A stretch of 64,000 nucleotides of DNA from Glandiceps talaboti (Eukaryota > Hemichordata > Enteropneusta > Spengelidae): positions 6,359,142-6,423,141 of the forward strand of contig NC_135565.1 of the NCBI RefSeq assembly GCF_964340395.1, given 5' to 3'. A model generated the notes under the pieces. The model made no database searches and was not told the origin of the DNA. It saw only the letters and a list, made by a program, of their open reading frames with translations. The translations under genes and the position numbers were made by a program. Numbering within the stretch: position 1 is the first letter of the stretch; every line of letters begins with the position of its first letter. This document shows positions 50,469-61,559 of the stretch, piece by piece.

Positions 50469-51388
50469 GACAGAGTCAGACAGATGGATGGACAGACATC
50501 GCACCATGCCTGATAGCACTACTGAACTTCATGAGTTCAGTTGTGATAAAAATGCCGTGGAAGTCTGTACAATGCAATCAACTGTTCTAACGTTGCCATA
50601 AGACAATTGCAATGTTATTGAAGACATGCATTGACATTAACATACTACTAGAAGAGTTTAATTGAGATTTCATGTAACTATTTTCTCTTGAGTCAAAAAG
50701 CTGTTAAAGTTAACTCATTCCACTTTACATGTATATAACAATCATGAAACAGATGGTTGTGAGATAAACTACAACCCTTGCATCACTAACTGTCAAGAAA
50801 TGCTGTTGATCAGAACATTGTTCAACTTGTGCCTCTTTAATAGTGAACCATTCTGAACAAACTTCAAATAAGTTGGGATATATACCGGGTATATAGATGC
50901 AATGTATACAGGTACATGTTGAGGGCTCGAAATTAACAGTACTTAGTCCCATGCCCACAGACTACCAATTCTTGTCATGGGGTTACCATGATTTGCTGAT
51001 GGTAGCCCACTCAGGCTGCCACTGATTATGTGATGAGGATGGAAGATTTATGGTCATGAAAGTATTAATTTTAACAATACACATTTTTCCAATAGAGAAA
51101 ATCTGTTTTCAGTTCAGGAATATCGGCCTACAGGTCACAACCCTTGGGCTACCAATTTCTGAAACTGGTAGCCCACTAGGACTACCAAAGAAAACGGTTA
51201 ATTCTGAGCCCTGCAATATATGTTATTGGGTCATAATGAAGACTATCTGTATAATATATACAAATGTACTTAAATTTTCTAGTAAGTGAAAGATAACAAT
51301 TGACTTACTTTACAACCTTCACATGTCGAAGTACCATAATGTACACCTGATGATTTATCACCACACACTTTGCAAGGAATGTAAACTT
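34653..51388 (-). CDS. NR1-group nuclear receptor (5' end not found)
   Basis: Ligand-regulated transcription factor type. Exons in transcript order: 51388-51309, 45540-45399, 45149-44614, 40765-40660, 39882-39740, 36906-36828, 35854-35664, 34919-34653; phases agree and give 513 codons from the first finger to the stop. Numbering from Val1 of exon one: zinc finger 1 with C5, C8, C22, C25 and P-box CEGCKGFYRRS; zinc finger 2 with C41, C47, C57, C60; C-terminal extension [13 protein letters not shown] 74-86; a charged helix, then a serine-rich stretch 180-252; LBD signature [20 protein letters not shown] 267-286; helix 7-8 [10 protein letters not shown]-2 helix LYAEIY 436-441. The first finger resembles ROR, the extension Rev-erb/E75, and the LBD E75 or PPAR, so it belongs to NR1 but I cannot place the subgroup. 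About 70 residues follow AF-2, an unusually long F domain. Exons encoding the A/B region should lie above 51388. Confidence 0.9.
35083..35640. mobile_element. 558-bp MITE-like element in the last receptor intron
   Basis: The first about 58 bases (TGTTTACATTGCAATCTGTG onward) recur inverted at 35583-35640 (ending TTGCGATGTAAACA) with a few mismatches. The element takes up most of the 744-base intron 34920-35663 and ends 23 bases from the donor of exon 35664-35854. No ORF. The interior holds a common motif GTCGGTCCGTCCATCCGTCC. Confidence 0.6.
36300..36770. repeat. Degenerate repeat of CACTTGAAAATGCAGTGT-like units
   Basis: CACTTGAAAA...ATGATGTC or GCAGTGT and GTCAAAAACTGTTA recur about every 60 bases, poorly conserved, in the receptor intron 35855-36827. 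Confidence 0.5.
37125..38745. repeat. 16-bp satellite, about 100 copies
   Basis: Unit TAATACCCAAACTCTG with variants (TAATGCC, CCTTG, TAATACTC). Since 16 is not a multiple of three and the minus strand of the unit lacks stop codons in any frame, it produces 110-166-codon minus-strand frames (repeating [16 protein letters not shown]); these are not genes. Confidence 0.95.
39327..39655. mobile_element. 329-bp MITE-like element with long inverted repeats
   Basis: Left arm begins TTAGGCCTAAAGAAAA and contains CACCTAGTTTTTCACTGCCG and ACCCTAAACTTT; the right arm is its inverted complement ending TTTGGCCTAA. Arms are about 100 bases. No coding capacity. Lies in a receptor intron. Related partial copies occur at 22590-22800 and 42428-42626, with shorter end fragments at 24575-24650 and 60225-60285. 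Confidence 0.65.
40318..40440. repeat. 45-bp tandem repeat, 3 copies
   Basis: Unit AGGGTAGTTATTTTCAACAT then TATTTGCATCA...ACACATC. Confidence 0.7.
41238..41263. repeat. Poly-C run
   Basis: About 24 consecutive C residues in the receptor intron 40766-44613; a likely assembly-uncertain spot. Confidence 0.85.
42428..42626. mobile_element. Partial copy of the TTAGGCC element
   Basis: Matches the right two thirds of 39327-39655 (GATGTCAGTTTCCGCATCCAC, then GTTTAGGGTCGGCATG and ACTAGGTGGGGTT). The left arm is absent. Confidence 0.55.
42865..43482. repeat. About 116-bp tandem repeat, 5-6 copies
   Basis: Unit has TTGGTTCAGTAGTATGGCAC, GTGTTCACCTTCATGT, TTTGTTTAGTAATATACACA and CTACAGTTTCTAGTAGTAGC. 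Copies start near 42870, 42989, 43105, 43218, 43339 and 43457. Confidence 0.8.
44028..44280 (-). mobile_element. tRNA-derived SINE
   Basis: Read on the minus strand, the element starts near 44278 with a tRNA-like head: an A-box-like TGGCCGAGCTG and a B-box-like GGTTTCAAACCC about 50 bases later, the layout of a serine/leucine tRNA. A conserved body follows (GCAGGTTTCCCCGGGTTCTC at about 44112-44131) and a tail of ATAA repeats ending at about 44028. No terminator or cloverleaf of a working tRNA is preserved. Lies in a receptor intron, in the sense of the receptor. Confidence 0.65.
45580..45990. repeat. Diverged relative of the 910-bp repeat
   Basis: ATGGCATTGCAGCACAACTG, AATGTTTATCTACATGCCGA and later AATGTTTATTCAATTGCCTA match, in order, sequence at 54920-55075 and 55840-55975. 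Confidence 0.5.
46020..46610. repeat. Degenerate 150-190-bp tandem repeat, about 4 copies
   Basis: Recurring blocks: CTAATTTGCAT or CTCATTTGCACATC, GATGGGATCATGAT, GAACAATTCTT, ATCATTCCCACCAAAT and CTGCTCAGTAG. In the large receptor intron. Confidence 0.55.
47549..47612. repeat. Second copy of the CCTGCTTGCA palindrome
   Basis: TAGTCCTGCTTACA to TGCAAGCAGGACT, with a centre (CGTCCTTCCGAGTG) loosely like the copy at 23428-23517. In the large receptor intron. Confidence 0.4.
48890..50215 (+). pseudogene. 5'-truncated, broken LINE reverse transcriptase
   Basis: Second, unrelated-age copy of an L2/CR1-type element, antisense to and inside the large receptor intron 45541-51308. It begins within the reverse transcriptase ([13 protein letters not shown] at about 48917) and runs through [14 protein letters not shown] (about 49400) and the LPSGRR-like end (MRSGERYR) to a stop at about 50081. 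Breaks: a frameshift near 49100 and two in-frame TAA codons, at about 49317 (in place of the glutamine of the TP-Q-G motif) and about 49524. The 3' flank ends in short ATATC-like repeats at about 50190-50215. It is not functional. It differs in sequence from the intact LINE at 16802 and is a different family or an old relative. Confidence 0.88.
50288..50560. repeat. Dispersed repeat with (CA)n core
   Basis: TTGAACAATTTCCCAGACAC, CCCCACCAAATACAAAAGCA, (CA) about 27 at 50410-50464, CACCATGCCTGATAGCAC and TGAGTTCAGTTGTG. The same order recurs at 60035-60225. The poly-HT frames it gives are not genes. Confidence 0.6.
50920..51215. repeat. Dispersed repeat with GGTAGCCCACTAGG motif
   Basis: CTCGAAATTAACAGTACTTA, then AGAGAAAATCTGTTTTCAGT and GGGCTACCAATTTCTGAAAC, GGTAGCCCACTAGG. 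The last 130 bases recur at 56925-57050. It abuts the receptor exon 51309-51388 with about 90 bases between. Confidence 0.5.
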
Positions 51389-51714
51389 CTGTATAAAAAA
51401 AAAATACAGAGAAATATGGCAATCATTTTATCACTATAAGAAAATTGTCCATATAAATTAGTTAATTTGCATATATGTACTTTACAGATTGCAAACATCT
51501 GATAAACCAGAAGAGAAATATGGTAATCAATTCATTAGTATGTGAAAATGTGTTCACATAAATGACATAATTTGCATATTATACATTTACGCACTTTACA
51601 TGGATAGTAAAAATCTGTAAAAACAGTACAGAGAAATATGGTAATCACTTTATTAGTATATAAAAACATGTGGATATGATGCAATTTGCATATCACTACA
51701 TGGAATGTATCACA

Positions 51715-51902
<188 letters not shown>

Positions 51903-52284
51903 TGTCTAAAAATAGCTTAAAAATAGTAAGGAAATATGGTAATTACTTCATTTATATGTAAAACACGTGTACATACATGTATATGTACATATCAATGCAA
52001 TGTAATTTACATATTGCAGATTGCATATACATGTGAAAAACCAGAAGCAGAAATATTATAATTCATTTGTATGTAAAAATTAAGCAAATTACATAATTTG
52101 CATATAACAAACTGCATGTGATGTACACAATTCATATGATATCATATTGTCATTAATTTATAAATGTAATGAATTTTGCATGTAAAAATTTGTACATAAT
52201 TATACAATTTGCTTAATAACAATTTGCTAATCCACTGTAGCTGTCAAACATTTCCATGTACAGTAAACTCTGGCATAAACTGAC

Positions 52285-52390
52285 AGTACATTGGCCCTAT
52301 ATAATGGAACAATCTTCCTATGATCTTTGCAACTCCAAATCTCTTATATCCTTCCACCATTCCCTCAAGACCTATCTCTTTAAAGATTAG
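52285..52390 (+). pseudogene. Short LINE C-terminal relic
   Basis: Plus-strand translation yields WNNLP, then after a one-base shift SKSLISFHHSLKTYLFKD and a stop. This is the usual end of a LINE ORF2 protein. About 100 bases only. Confidence 0.5.
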
Positions 52391-53494
52391 TCTTAGCCGT
52401 CTTCAATTGTCTATTCCCCAATGTCTGTGAATCCATCTTACTGTAATTTCAGTGCCTTAAGCTCCACTTGCAGAGATTAGTCACTCTACAAATCTGGTTA
52501 TTACTATTTCAATTATTAAAATTGTGTTATTTGACATTACATGTCTAACAGTATGACATTTATGTATGAAAAACTTATTAAGGGATACTGAGCCATGTCA
52601 TTTCCGCTCGCAGATTTACATATACCTTCTACTTCATACATTGTACTTTTTACATGTACATTTGTATATATGTACACACTGATATCTTGAAAGGCATGAT
52701 GGCTGCCTGATAAGATTATCTAATAGCGGGACTATACACTTACAAAGACGTAAGGATAGCTTTCAAATACAGCACATATTTGTAATTCAAAATAGGCACA
52801 AACTGCAATTTCTAAAAGGTCATGATTCTCTACAGATCTTTGCAATCACCTTGGGATTGGATTGGCTGTGTAGTAAGGAAGTGATTGCGGATCCAGAGCC
52901 ATTGTAAATTGTACATAAATACTTTCGATGAAACGTGATTATATCCTTTGAATGTTCATTCAAAATATATAAATTAGATTGATATGCATTATGAAATCAT
53001 AAAGGCTATTCCTTTCTCTATGAAATGGGATTCCATAAATATTTTATGATGTATAAACCACAGGAGATTCTATGATCAAAGTTATTCTACCTTGTACTAG
53101 TGGGAGGTAGTACCGATATGCCGAAGTTGATTTTTGGCCAACAAATGTACATTGTAAGTGGCGCCTAAAAGTAAAAGGAACACTTGATTGTGAAACAGCC
53201 GATAACAAATTTCTGACAGTAATATAAATATAGTTGACAACAGCTGAGCTCAAAATCTGTCTCCTGCGGCATACAGATATGCAATAATGTTTTCGGGATT
53301 GCACTTCAGTGCAAATACCAGTATTATGTGCATGCACCGGTGCACTATATGTAATACATTACATGCATGTAATGTTACTGTACAGATCACTTGACGGTGG
53401 TTAAAACTGCACTAAATACAACTCGAATATTTTTTGAAAACTATTTTGTAAGATTACATGTATATAATGACTTCTTTGTAATATCGTACAGTGG

Positions 53495-53775
53495 TGTAGT
53501 GAATTACCTATGGGTAAACATATTTGTGTAGCTGTACACATACATGTACACATAAAATTCAATCAGATTGATTTTTTTGGGTCTGCATAAAAAGTTCAGC
53601 TTGCCAATGTGATTGCAATTTCAACCTGTTGCTGTACTCTTTACAGATACAATTGATCACTAAGTAACATGTACATGTCTAATGTAATGATTGCAATATT
53701 GGTATTTTAACAAATTTCAATGAATATTATATTGTTGGTTGTCATAAAGTATAGTTCTCCATTTACAGCTATAGC
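53495..53775. repeat. Dispersed repeat shared with 32538-32815
   Basis: Second copy: TTTGTGTAGCTGTACACATA, GATTGATTTTTTTGGGT and GGTATTTTAACAAATTTCAA. Confidence 0.55.
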
Positions 53776-53794
53776 GCATCACTACATGTATTGG

Positions 53795-53845
53795 ATTTAT
53801 TTATTTATTTATTTATTTATCAGATGACCAAGAAAATGTAAAACA
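53795..53845 (-). mobile_element. SINE tail fragment
   Basis: ATTT repeated about seven times on the plus strand next to CAGATGACCAAG, similar to the 3' end of the SINE at 44028-44280 (tail plus GATAACCAATG). Probably the 3' end of a truncated copy. Confidence 0.35.
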
Positions 53846-54568
53846 TAATCACAACACTGTCAACAGTGAGCATTTGAAGTAACATATTTGACACAGTTTG
53901 AATAATTGACTACATGCGTATAGTTAAACTTCAATGACAATAAAAAGTTGAAATACACAGAAAAATGATGTAAGTGAAGCTAGCACAATAAAAATTGTGT
54001 ATTTCCAACAACATGGCCTATTCTGTATGAGAGATGCGAGCATTGTTCCATGCAGATGCTTTGATGATGCAACAACAACAGTGCATCAATGCATAGTTAG
54101 CACCCCAATTGTGCAAGAATGATCCTTTTGTGATGGGCTCACTCAGGTGATGTTCTATGTGAGCTGCAACTGTAGGTGGGTAGGGATTTTATTTTATTTT
54201 ATTTTATTTTATCTTATATTTTTCATTGTTTTTACCTTCCATAACATATTTTACAACTCACTTTCATTGGGACTTGACGAATCACAGATAGATTGAGCTA
54301 AATTTCTTGCATAAAGATTCAGTTTAAATCTGGTTATTTTTTGCTTCCATTCAAACCCAAACAAAATGTCAGTCAGAATACCCCTTCTGTGTACTGAGTT
54401 TGATGAAATATGTACACAGACATCACTGGGGAAAAGAAGACAGAAGTGCATGAAGGTCAAGAAGATAAAAAATTCTGTATCTTTTTGTTTGAAATGTTTT
54501 AAAGAAATGATTAGGGTCAGAGGCTTATACATGTAGGATAGGTCGCTTGGGTTATCTGAAACACACAA

Positions 54569-56610
54569 TTCTTTTTTTATTTGGCTTAAGTGAAGTAAGC
54601 GAATAAAAAATATTTGAGTTTGCATATTTTGAAGGTTTTTTTGACAGTTTACAGTTTTGTACAATGTAGGTGCAGTCCATTTTTCTTCATTTTACTTACT
54701 AACAAAAAAAAAGCTCTTAACATCTAAAATATCTGTCTGTTTGATTATTTGACTTTACATGTAGTTACAACACACGTGTCCAACTTTTTTTTTATTTGGC
54801 TTAAGTGAAGTAAGCCAATTAAAAATATTTGAGTTTGCATATTTTGAAGGTTTTTTTGACAGTTTACATGTCCTCATTTCTTTAAGAAACACCAACATCT
54901 ACAATGCCTAGCAAAGCACCATTGGCATTGTAACACAACTGTACAATGTACATGTACAGTTTTAAAAAAAAATGTTTATCCACATGCCGATCCATGCTAG
55001 GTACAAATGTGTACAGTGTACAAAATGTAGGTGTTCATTTGCTGAATGTTTATCCAGTTGCCTATCCAGCCCCCAGAATCCAGCCCTATTTTAAGTACAT
55101 GTATGTATTTGAATATCTTTCTATATATAGAAATTTGCAATCCATGTGTCCTCATTTTAGTGATAAATGAAAAGCCCTGACATTTAAAATATCGAGAAGT
55201 CAAAAATATTTAACAGAGTTTGACTATTTTACTATACATGTACATTTGTATATCATTGGGTCAGTGCAGTATGGTTGTATCTAGCTCTGGATTTATATGC
55301 TATGGGGTTTCAACACGTCTTCTCCCACTCCGTAGCCTATAAATCCAGAGCGAGGTCATATCTGCCTAATATACAATTACATATCTAAATATTTTACAAT
55401 TCATCATGTGTCGTCGTTTTAGTGACAAATGAAAAACACTGACATCAAACATATCTAGTAGTGCAGTAAAACTATTTAAGTGATAAACTAAAAACACCAA
55501 CATGTAAAATATGAAGCAAAGTGAAAATATTTGACAGTGTCTGAATATGTACATTAATTATACACTGTACATGTACAGTGTAGGTGCAGTCCATTTTTTC
55601 TTCATTTTACTTACTAACAAAAAAAGCTCTTCACATCTAAAATATCTGTCTGTTTGATTATTTGACTTTACATGTAGTTACAACACACGTGTCCAACTTT
55701 TTTTTTTATTTGGCTTAAGTGAAGTAAGCGAATAAAAAATATTTGAGTTTGCATATTTTGAAGGTTTTTTTTGACAGTTTACATTTCCTCATTTCTTTAA
55801 GAAACACCAACATCTACAATGCCTAGCAATGCACCATTGGCATTGTAACACAACTGTACAATGTACATGTACAGTTTAAAAAAAATGTTTATCCACATGC
55901 CGATCCATACTCGGTATACAGTGTACAAAATGTAGGTGTTCATTTGCTGAATGTTTATCCAGTTGCCTATCCAGCCCCCGGAATCCAGTCCTATTTTAAG
56001 TACATGTATGTATTTGAATATCTTTCTATATATAGAAATTTGCAATCCATGTGTCCTCATTTTAGTGATATACGAAAAGCACTGACATTTAAAATATCGA
56101 GAAGTCAAAAATATTTAACAGAGTTTGACTATTTTACTATACATGTACATTTGTATATCGTTGGGTCAGTGCAGTATGGTTGTATCTAGCTCTGGATTTA
56201 TATGCTATGGGGTTTCAACACGTCTTCTCCCACTCCGTAGCGTATAAATCCAGAGCGAGGTCATATCTGCCTAATATACAATTACATATCTAAATATTTT
56301 ACAATTCAACATGTGTTCTCGTTTTAGTGACAAATGAAAAACACTGACATCAAACATATCTAGTAGTGCAGTAAAACTATTTAAGTGATAAACTAAAAAC
56401 ACCAACATGTAAAATATGAAGCAAAGTGAAAATATTTGACAGTGTCTGAACATGTACATTAATTGTACACTGTACATGTACAATGTAGGTGCAGTCCATG
56501 TTTCTTCATTTTACTTACTAACAAAAAAAGCTCTTCACATCTAAATATCTGACTGTTTGATTATTTGACTGTACATGTAGTTACAACTCACATGTCCTAC
56601 TTTTACAGAC
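54569..56610. repeat. About 910-bp tandem duplication
   Basis: The mark TGTAGGTGCAGTCCAT occurs at 54665, 55580 and 56484, spaced 915 and 904. Two full units and a third broken after about 125 bases; a partial unit precedes at 54569. Shared landmarks include TTGGCTTAAGTGAAGTAAGC, AACACCAACATCTACAATGC and a CTCTGGATTTATA...TATAAATCCAGAG palindrome (about 55283-55345 and 56190-56250). Confidence 0.75.
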
Positions 56611-56924
56611 AGAAGAATACCAGCACAAAAACAGCTGACAAAAAACAGCGAAATCAAGACAGGAAAATTAAACGTGACAGCTGGAGAAGTACGTGTAACT
56701 GACAGCAAGCTGACCCATTTACATTGTCTCACCACCATCTATGGCTGACATTTGAATATTATAAAGTAGAATTCAACATTGATACTAAGTCTTGTGATAG
56801 CTGTAAAGCTTTTATCTTATATTACAAAGCACAACAAATATCATGGGTCAAATGTTAGCAAGGCTTCATGGCACATACATGAAGAATTCAAAACACATGT
56901 ACATGTTATACACTCGTATATATA

Positions 56925-57050
56925 CAGGGCTTGGAATTTCTAATAGAGAAAATTTGTTTTCAGTGCAGGTATATGGGACTACAGTACAGGTCACAATACT
57001 TGGGCTACTAATTTCTGAAATTGGTAGCCCACTAGGACTCCCAATTTGAA
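56925..57050. repeat. Second copy of the GGTAGCCCACTAGG repeat
   Basis: AGAGAAAATTTGTTTTCAGT, CAGGTCACAATACTTGGGCT and GGTAGCCCACTAGG, parallel to 51085-51180. Confidence 0.5.
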
Positions 57051-57137
57051 TTTCTCACCTCCTGTCACAAATTTGTATTAGCCTACGGAATCATACTCGG
57101 AGCATTATGACGTAAAACTAACATTGATTTTGTGGGA

Positions 57138-57899
57138 TTATCAGTCCAATTAATTTGTTGACTTTCCCTGTTTGTGACATGTTTCGTTTGTCCAAATATC
57201 TTTATTTCCACCCCTGTCATTTCACCACAAGGGTAAATTGTTACTATATTGATGCTAGACAGACATCTTTTGAAACAGGATGGTGTGAAAGTCAGTGAAC
57301 CATTACTTCATCTTTGGCTACAAAGCTCTACATGTTTGATGTAGTATTTATTTAGTTCAGAGATGGTAGCACGACTTGCTTTCTTCACTCACTTCATGTC
57401 GAAAGGTTACAATTACCCATGCATGTACATGTATATCATGACAAGATGTCATTGATTTCAGAGCACTTCACTGACCACAGACGTCACCTAATTGACAAAT
57501 ACTCTAAACAGCTTCTGGAAAACTTTTGGAAATTCAATTCTTCTTTGGAAAGGTATCTTCCTACGATTGATAGAGGGTTAATATATACATGTATGCTGCT
57601 AACTGTAGACATATCAAATCATGACCAAAAGACACTTTCATTTTCCAGATTAACCCATGTAAAAAGTTGTCATTTGTCCAAAAAAGTTGCCCATTTTTTT
57701 TTTATTTGCAAAAGTATTTTCCAATATTTTGAGACTCCCCAAAATATTGGCGAGTATTTTGTGAGTTTGCCAATCTATTGGCCAATATATTTTCAGCTCT
57801 CAAAGACTAAATAATTATACTACAACTGCTGACACCAGACCATGGACAAACGAAACATGTCACAAACAGGGAAAGTCAACAAATTAATTGGACTGATAA
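57138..57899. mobile_element. 762-bp element with perfect 57-bp inverted ends
   Basis: Bases 57138-57194 (TTATCAGTCCAATTAATTTG onward) recur exactly inverted at 57843-57899. The interior contains a 131-codon open frame (57419-57814, +) with no recognisable domain. No target-site duplication is obvious. Confidence 0.5.
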
Positions 57900-58799
57900 C
57901 ACTTGGCTCAGCACGAGATAACAGCAGAGACTTGTATTACATTTCATGGTTTGATAAGAACAGTTTTATGGCCTATTTACATGCACACGAAATGCCAGGG
58001 GAACTGGAAATTTGTTTGTGAAGTGAACTATTATGTAAAATGGCTAGCTCTCACTTGTTACATTCAGATGGTACACATCACAATATGAATAGGCAATCAT
58101 TACAAACTACGAAATAAGCCCCCACCCACGTACTGCATGGAAATCGGTTGTCTGGGAAAGGGTCCTACTTATGTTATTTGCATAATCTGAAACACCTGTA
58201 GGAATTGATGAGGTAAATATCGCATGCTCTATCTAAAGGAAATCCCTGGCACCTCTGTTCATGTTGAAAACTAAACCCAGTGTTATTGTAAGAAACCTAA
58301 CCACAGTCACAACATGAATATGTCAAGGTATGATATATATCGCCTGGATTTCCCTGAGATGACTTTAGGGTGCCGTCCTCCACATTTTGTTGCTGGAAAC
58401 AACTTAATGCGTTCTATTGACACTAGCATTACAGCCCTGGGGCTATTAGGTTTCCATTTACCGATCTAGATTCCATATATTATGTTCCAAATCGATCCAA
58501 GTTGGACAAAATACACATTTTTATCACTGTACCGCCGGTATGTCTCACTGTTCCACTAGCATCTGCTGCAAACTAGCATATCGGATGGTTTGTGGTCATT
58601 GTTTTCAATTAAGTGTTTCAAATTTTGAGGAATCCTCATAGGCCACACCCCCAACACATTTGCACATGTCCAAGACTAACTTTTCTTATTAAATTTGTAT
58701 ACATGTAATGCATGCATGCAATTTGTGAAGTACATGTAAATGTAATCCCCTGTGGGCTTGTTGCCTGCCCTTGTTCTTTCTACTCGCTAGAGTTGTGAA

Positions 58800-58830
<31 letters not shown>

Positions 58831-59014
58831 TGGGGGTCTTATTTCGTAGTTCGTGGCTAGTCACATTGTGATGTATAACATCACTCAGACATTTGAATAT
58901 AACGAGTGAGACCTATGATTAGTATACATGTACTATTCGCTACGAACCATGCAATGTGAATACACCCCTGAGTATGGAGGTACATTGTACATGTATCTTC
59001 TACATGTACCACCC

Positions 59015-59191
<177 letters not shown>

Positions 59192-60034
59192 CGACTATTG
59201 CCCGTGGTGGGATCAAGTCAGCCACTGCATGAGTAAGGACAAAGTTTTGCAGAGCAGAGAGACACATGATTGCCACTGATTACATGTACACATGTATCCA
59301 TATATCATTATGTACGTTATCACCAACACAGCCAACAGATGAGCATGCTTCCTTTGTTCTCTAACCAATCAGAACCAATCACAATCAATCAATTAATCAA
59401 CCAATCAATCAGAATCAATCAATCAAATTTCCACAGCAATATTCTGTTCAGTATGGCTGAATGGCTAAAGCACACCATAGGCTTTGGTGAATAAACCTTA
59501 TAAAATGCTTCACATTATCTGACATTTACTTTATTTCAAAAGAAAGCTTAAAGATGCTCTTTGCAATTATTTAGCTTGTAGGATCAAGTCAGCCACTGAG
59601 TGAGGAGAATGGTTTGCGGAGCCCTGTAAAACACTTTTTAAATCCCTGAAAAAAACAACGTGACATTGTAACTTACAAAACGTATCTGACAAGGAAGACT
59701 GTAGATACGATAATGTCTAATATGATGCAATTATGGGCACTCGCTCAATGGATCAGTCATCCACTGAGAGCAGGGTTAATGATCTGTTTAAGTCCATCAC
59801 GCAAGCTGGACATAACTTTTTAACTCCCCGTGAAAAAGCGGGGAAGATTGCAGACATTATAACTGTGCAATCAAGCGAACGGTAGCTACTCAACCACTTG
59901 AGAGTACATGTACATGAAAGGATAACCCTATTGTAAATATTGTACAGTACAAGATCTAAGAAGATCTAACTTTGAAATTTTTGCTGAAGACTCATTTTCG
60001 CTTATTTCGCTTGTACTATTCTTATGCGATCATT

Positions 60035-60225
60035 TTCATTTGAACAATTTCCAATCTACATGACCTAAGTAATTTCCCCACTAAATACCAACACAATCGG
60101 TCTGGCGGTTTTGACTTTACGTTGTTTACACGCATGCACGCACACACACGCATGCGCGCCCACACACACATTTCACCATGCCTATAGCACCACTGAACCT
60201 GTCCTCAGTTCAGTTGTGCTCATGA
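60035..60225. repeat. Second copy of the (CA)n-core dispersed repeat
   Basis: TTGAACAATTTCCAATCTAC, CCCCACTAAATACCAACACA, CA-rich core, CACCATGCCTATAGCACCAC and CAGTTCAGTTGTGCTCATG. Confidence 0.55.
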
Positions 60226-61559
60226 AAAATCTACCTACCCCACCTATTCTAAAGTGTAATCGGAACCACACAATTTTTTTTTGCTCTCTCAGTCTGCTGC
60301 TTCTGTAGTATATTGAACCTTTGAGGTCACATCATGTTAATTGTTATGAATTGCAGAAAAAACATGTCTCCAATTTCGAGACAAAGCAGTTGCTCTTTTA
60401 TGACTTCCGTGAACAAATGAAAAGTTTTTTTTTTTTCAAATCTTCCAAACCATACTCTCTGATAGTATGCATAGCGTATAATAAAGATGAAATAATTTCA
60501 TGATTGATTGAAATCAATACTAAATAGGTAACCCAGTAAAAGACAGCCTGCCATTAAAATTGAAAATGGTTTCAATTTATCATCAAATTTCATGACAGAT
60601 AATGATATTTTGCCATTTTCTCATTTTCTCTAGACTTCCTCCAAGTCATTCGAGGATTCAAATTTCACTTCCATGCTCAGTAGCTATGTTAAGCCATACA
60701 CCATGTTTTAACTTTTCATCTACAATTGTCTATTGATTTCTGTTGGTCAATAAACAGACTTCCTTGTTATAAATCTGATAATGGAGAATATGTTGTTCAT
60801 GGTTCCAAAAATCAATAGGACCAACAGTACAATATAGTTACTTTGAAACGGTAATGTCAAATTGGAAATGAAATTAACGCAACGTTTCGATCTGTCTACT
60901 ACAGACCTTGATCACGCAATGATATCATAAGGGATTTTACGTCTCATGTCAGAGCTCACGAGATATGCAAATACGCCTTCCAACAGATGTCCGTGGTCAA
61001 GATTTCGCCATGGCCATGACTGTTTGAAAGCCAACATGTTTGTCTGAATGATTACTACATTTTGTGACCATCTCCAAGTGTAAATTGTCATGGAAAATAT
61101 TGAAAATTTGAAAGTTCTAGAACTAAAGAGTGTGTTATGAAAATTTGGTTTGACAACAAGTTGTCTTTAGAAGAAAAATATGCTCGTTTTCGTCGCCAAG
61201 GCAGTACATGTATGCAATCTTCAGCTCAATGGAATTAGTGCCACCACCTGCAATACTTTTCATACCTGTAACTAGTATCACACAGAACTCTCCAAATGCT
61301 TCCATTCTACCTTAAAACACCAAATGGAAATTATTTCATTCCTCATGCAGCACATACCCACAAAAATGTCTCTGTATGCGTAGCAGCAGATGTATTCGGT
61401 GGGTCCTACTAATTACCGCCCAAGACAGCCCAAGACTACCTGAGGTGAAAAACAGATTACCAGAGGTGAAACCAGGGGTTCAACTATTGTTACAAGTTGA
61501 TATCTATAAATACCCCAAACTATAACCACTATATATTGATCGTAAATACAATAATTAAT

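Noticed and set aside
53044-53337. 97-codon minus-strand frame as the receptor's N-terminal exon
   Set aside because: No convincing donor in the right phase and a sequence unlike an A/B domain; kept only as an untested possibility.
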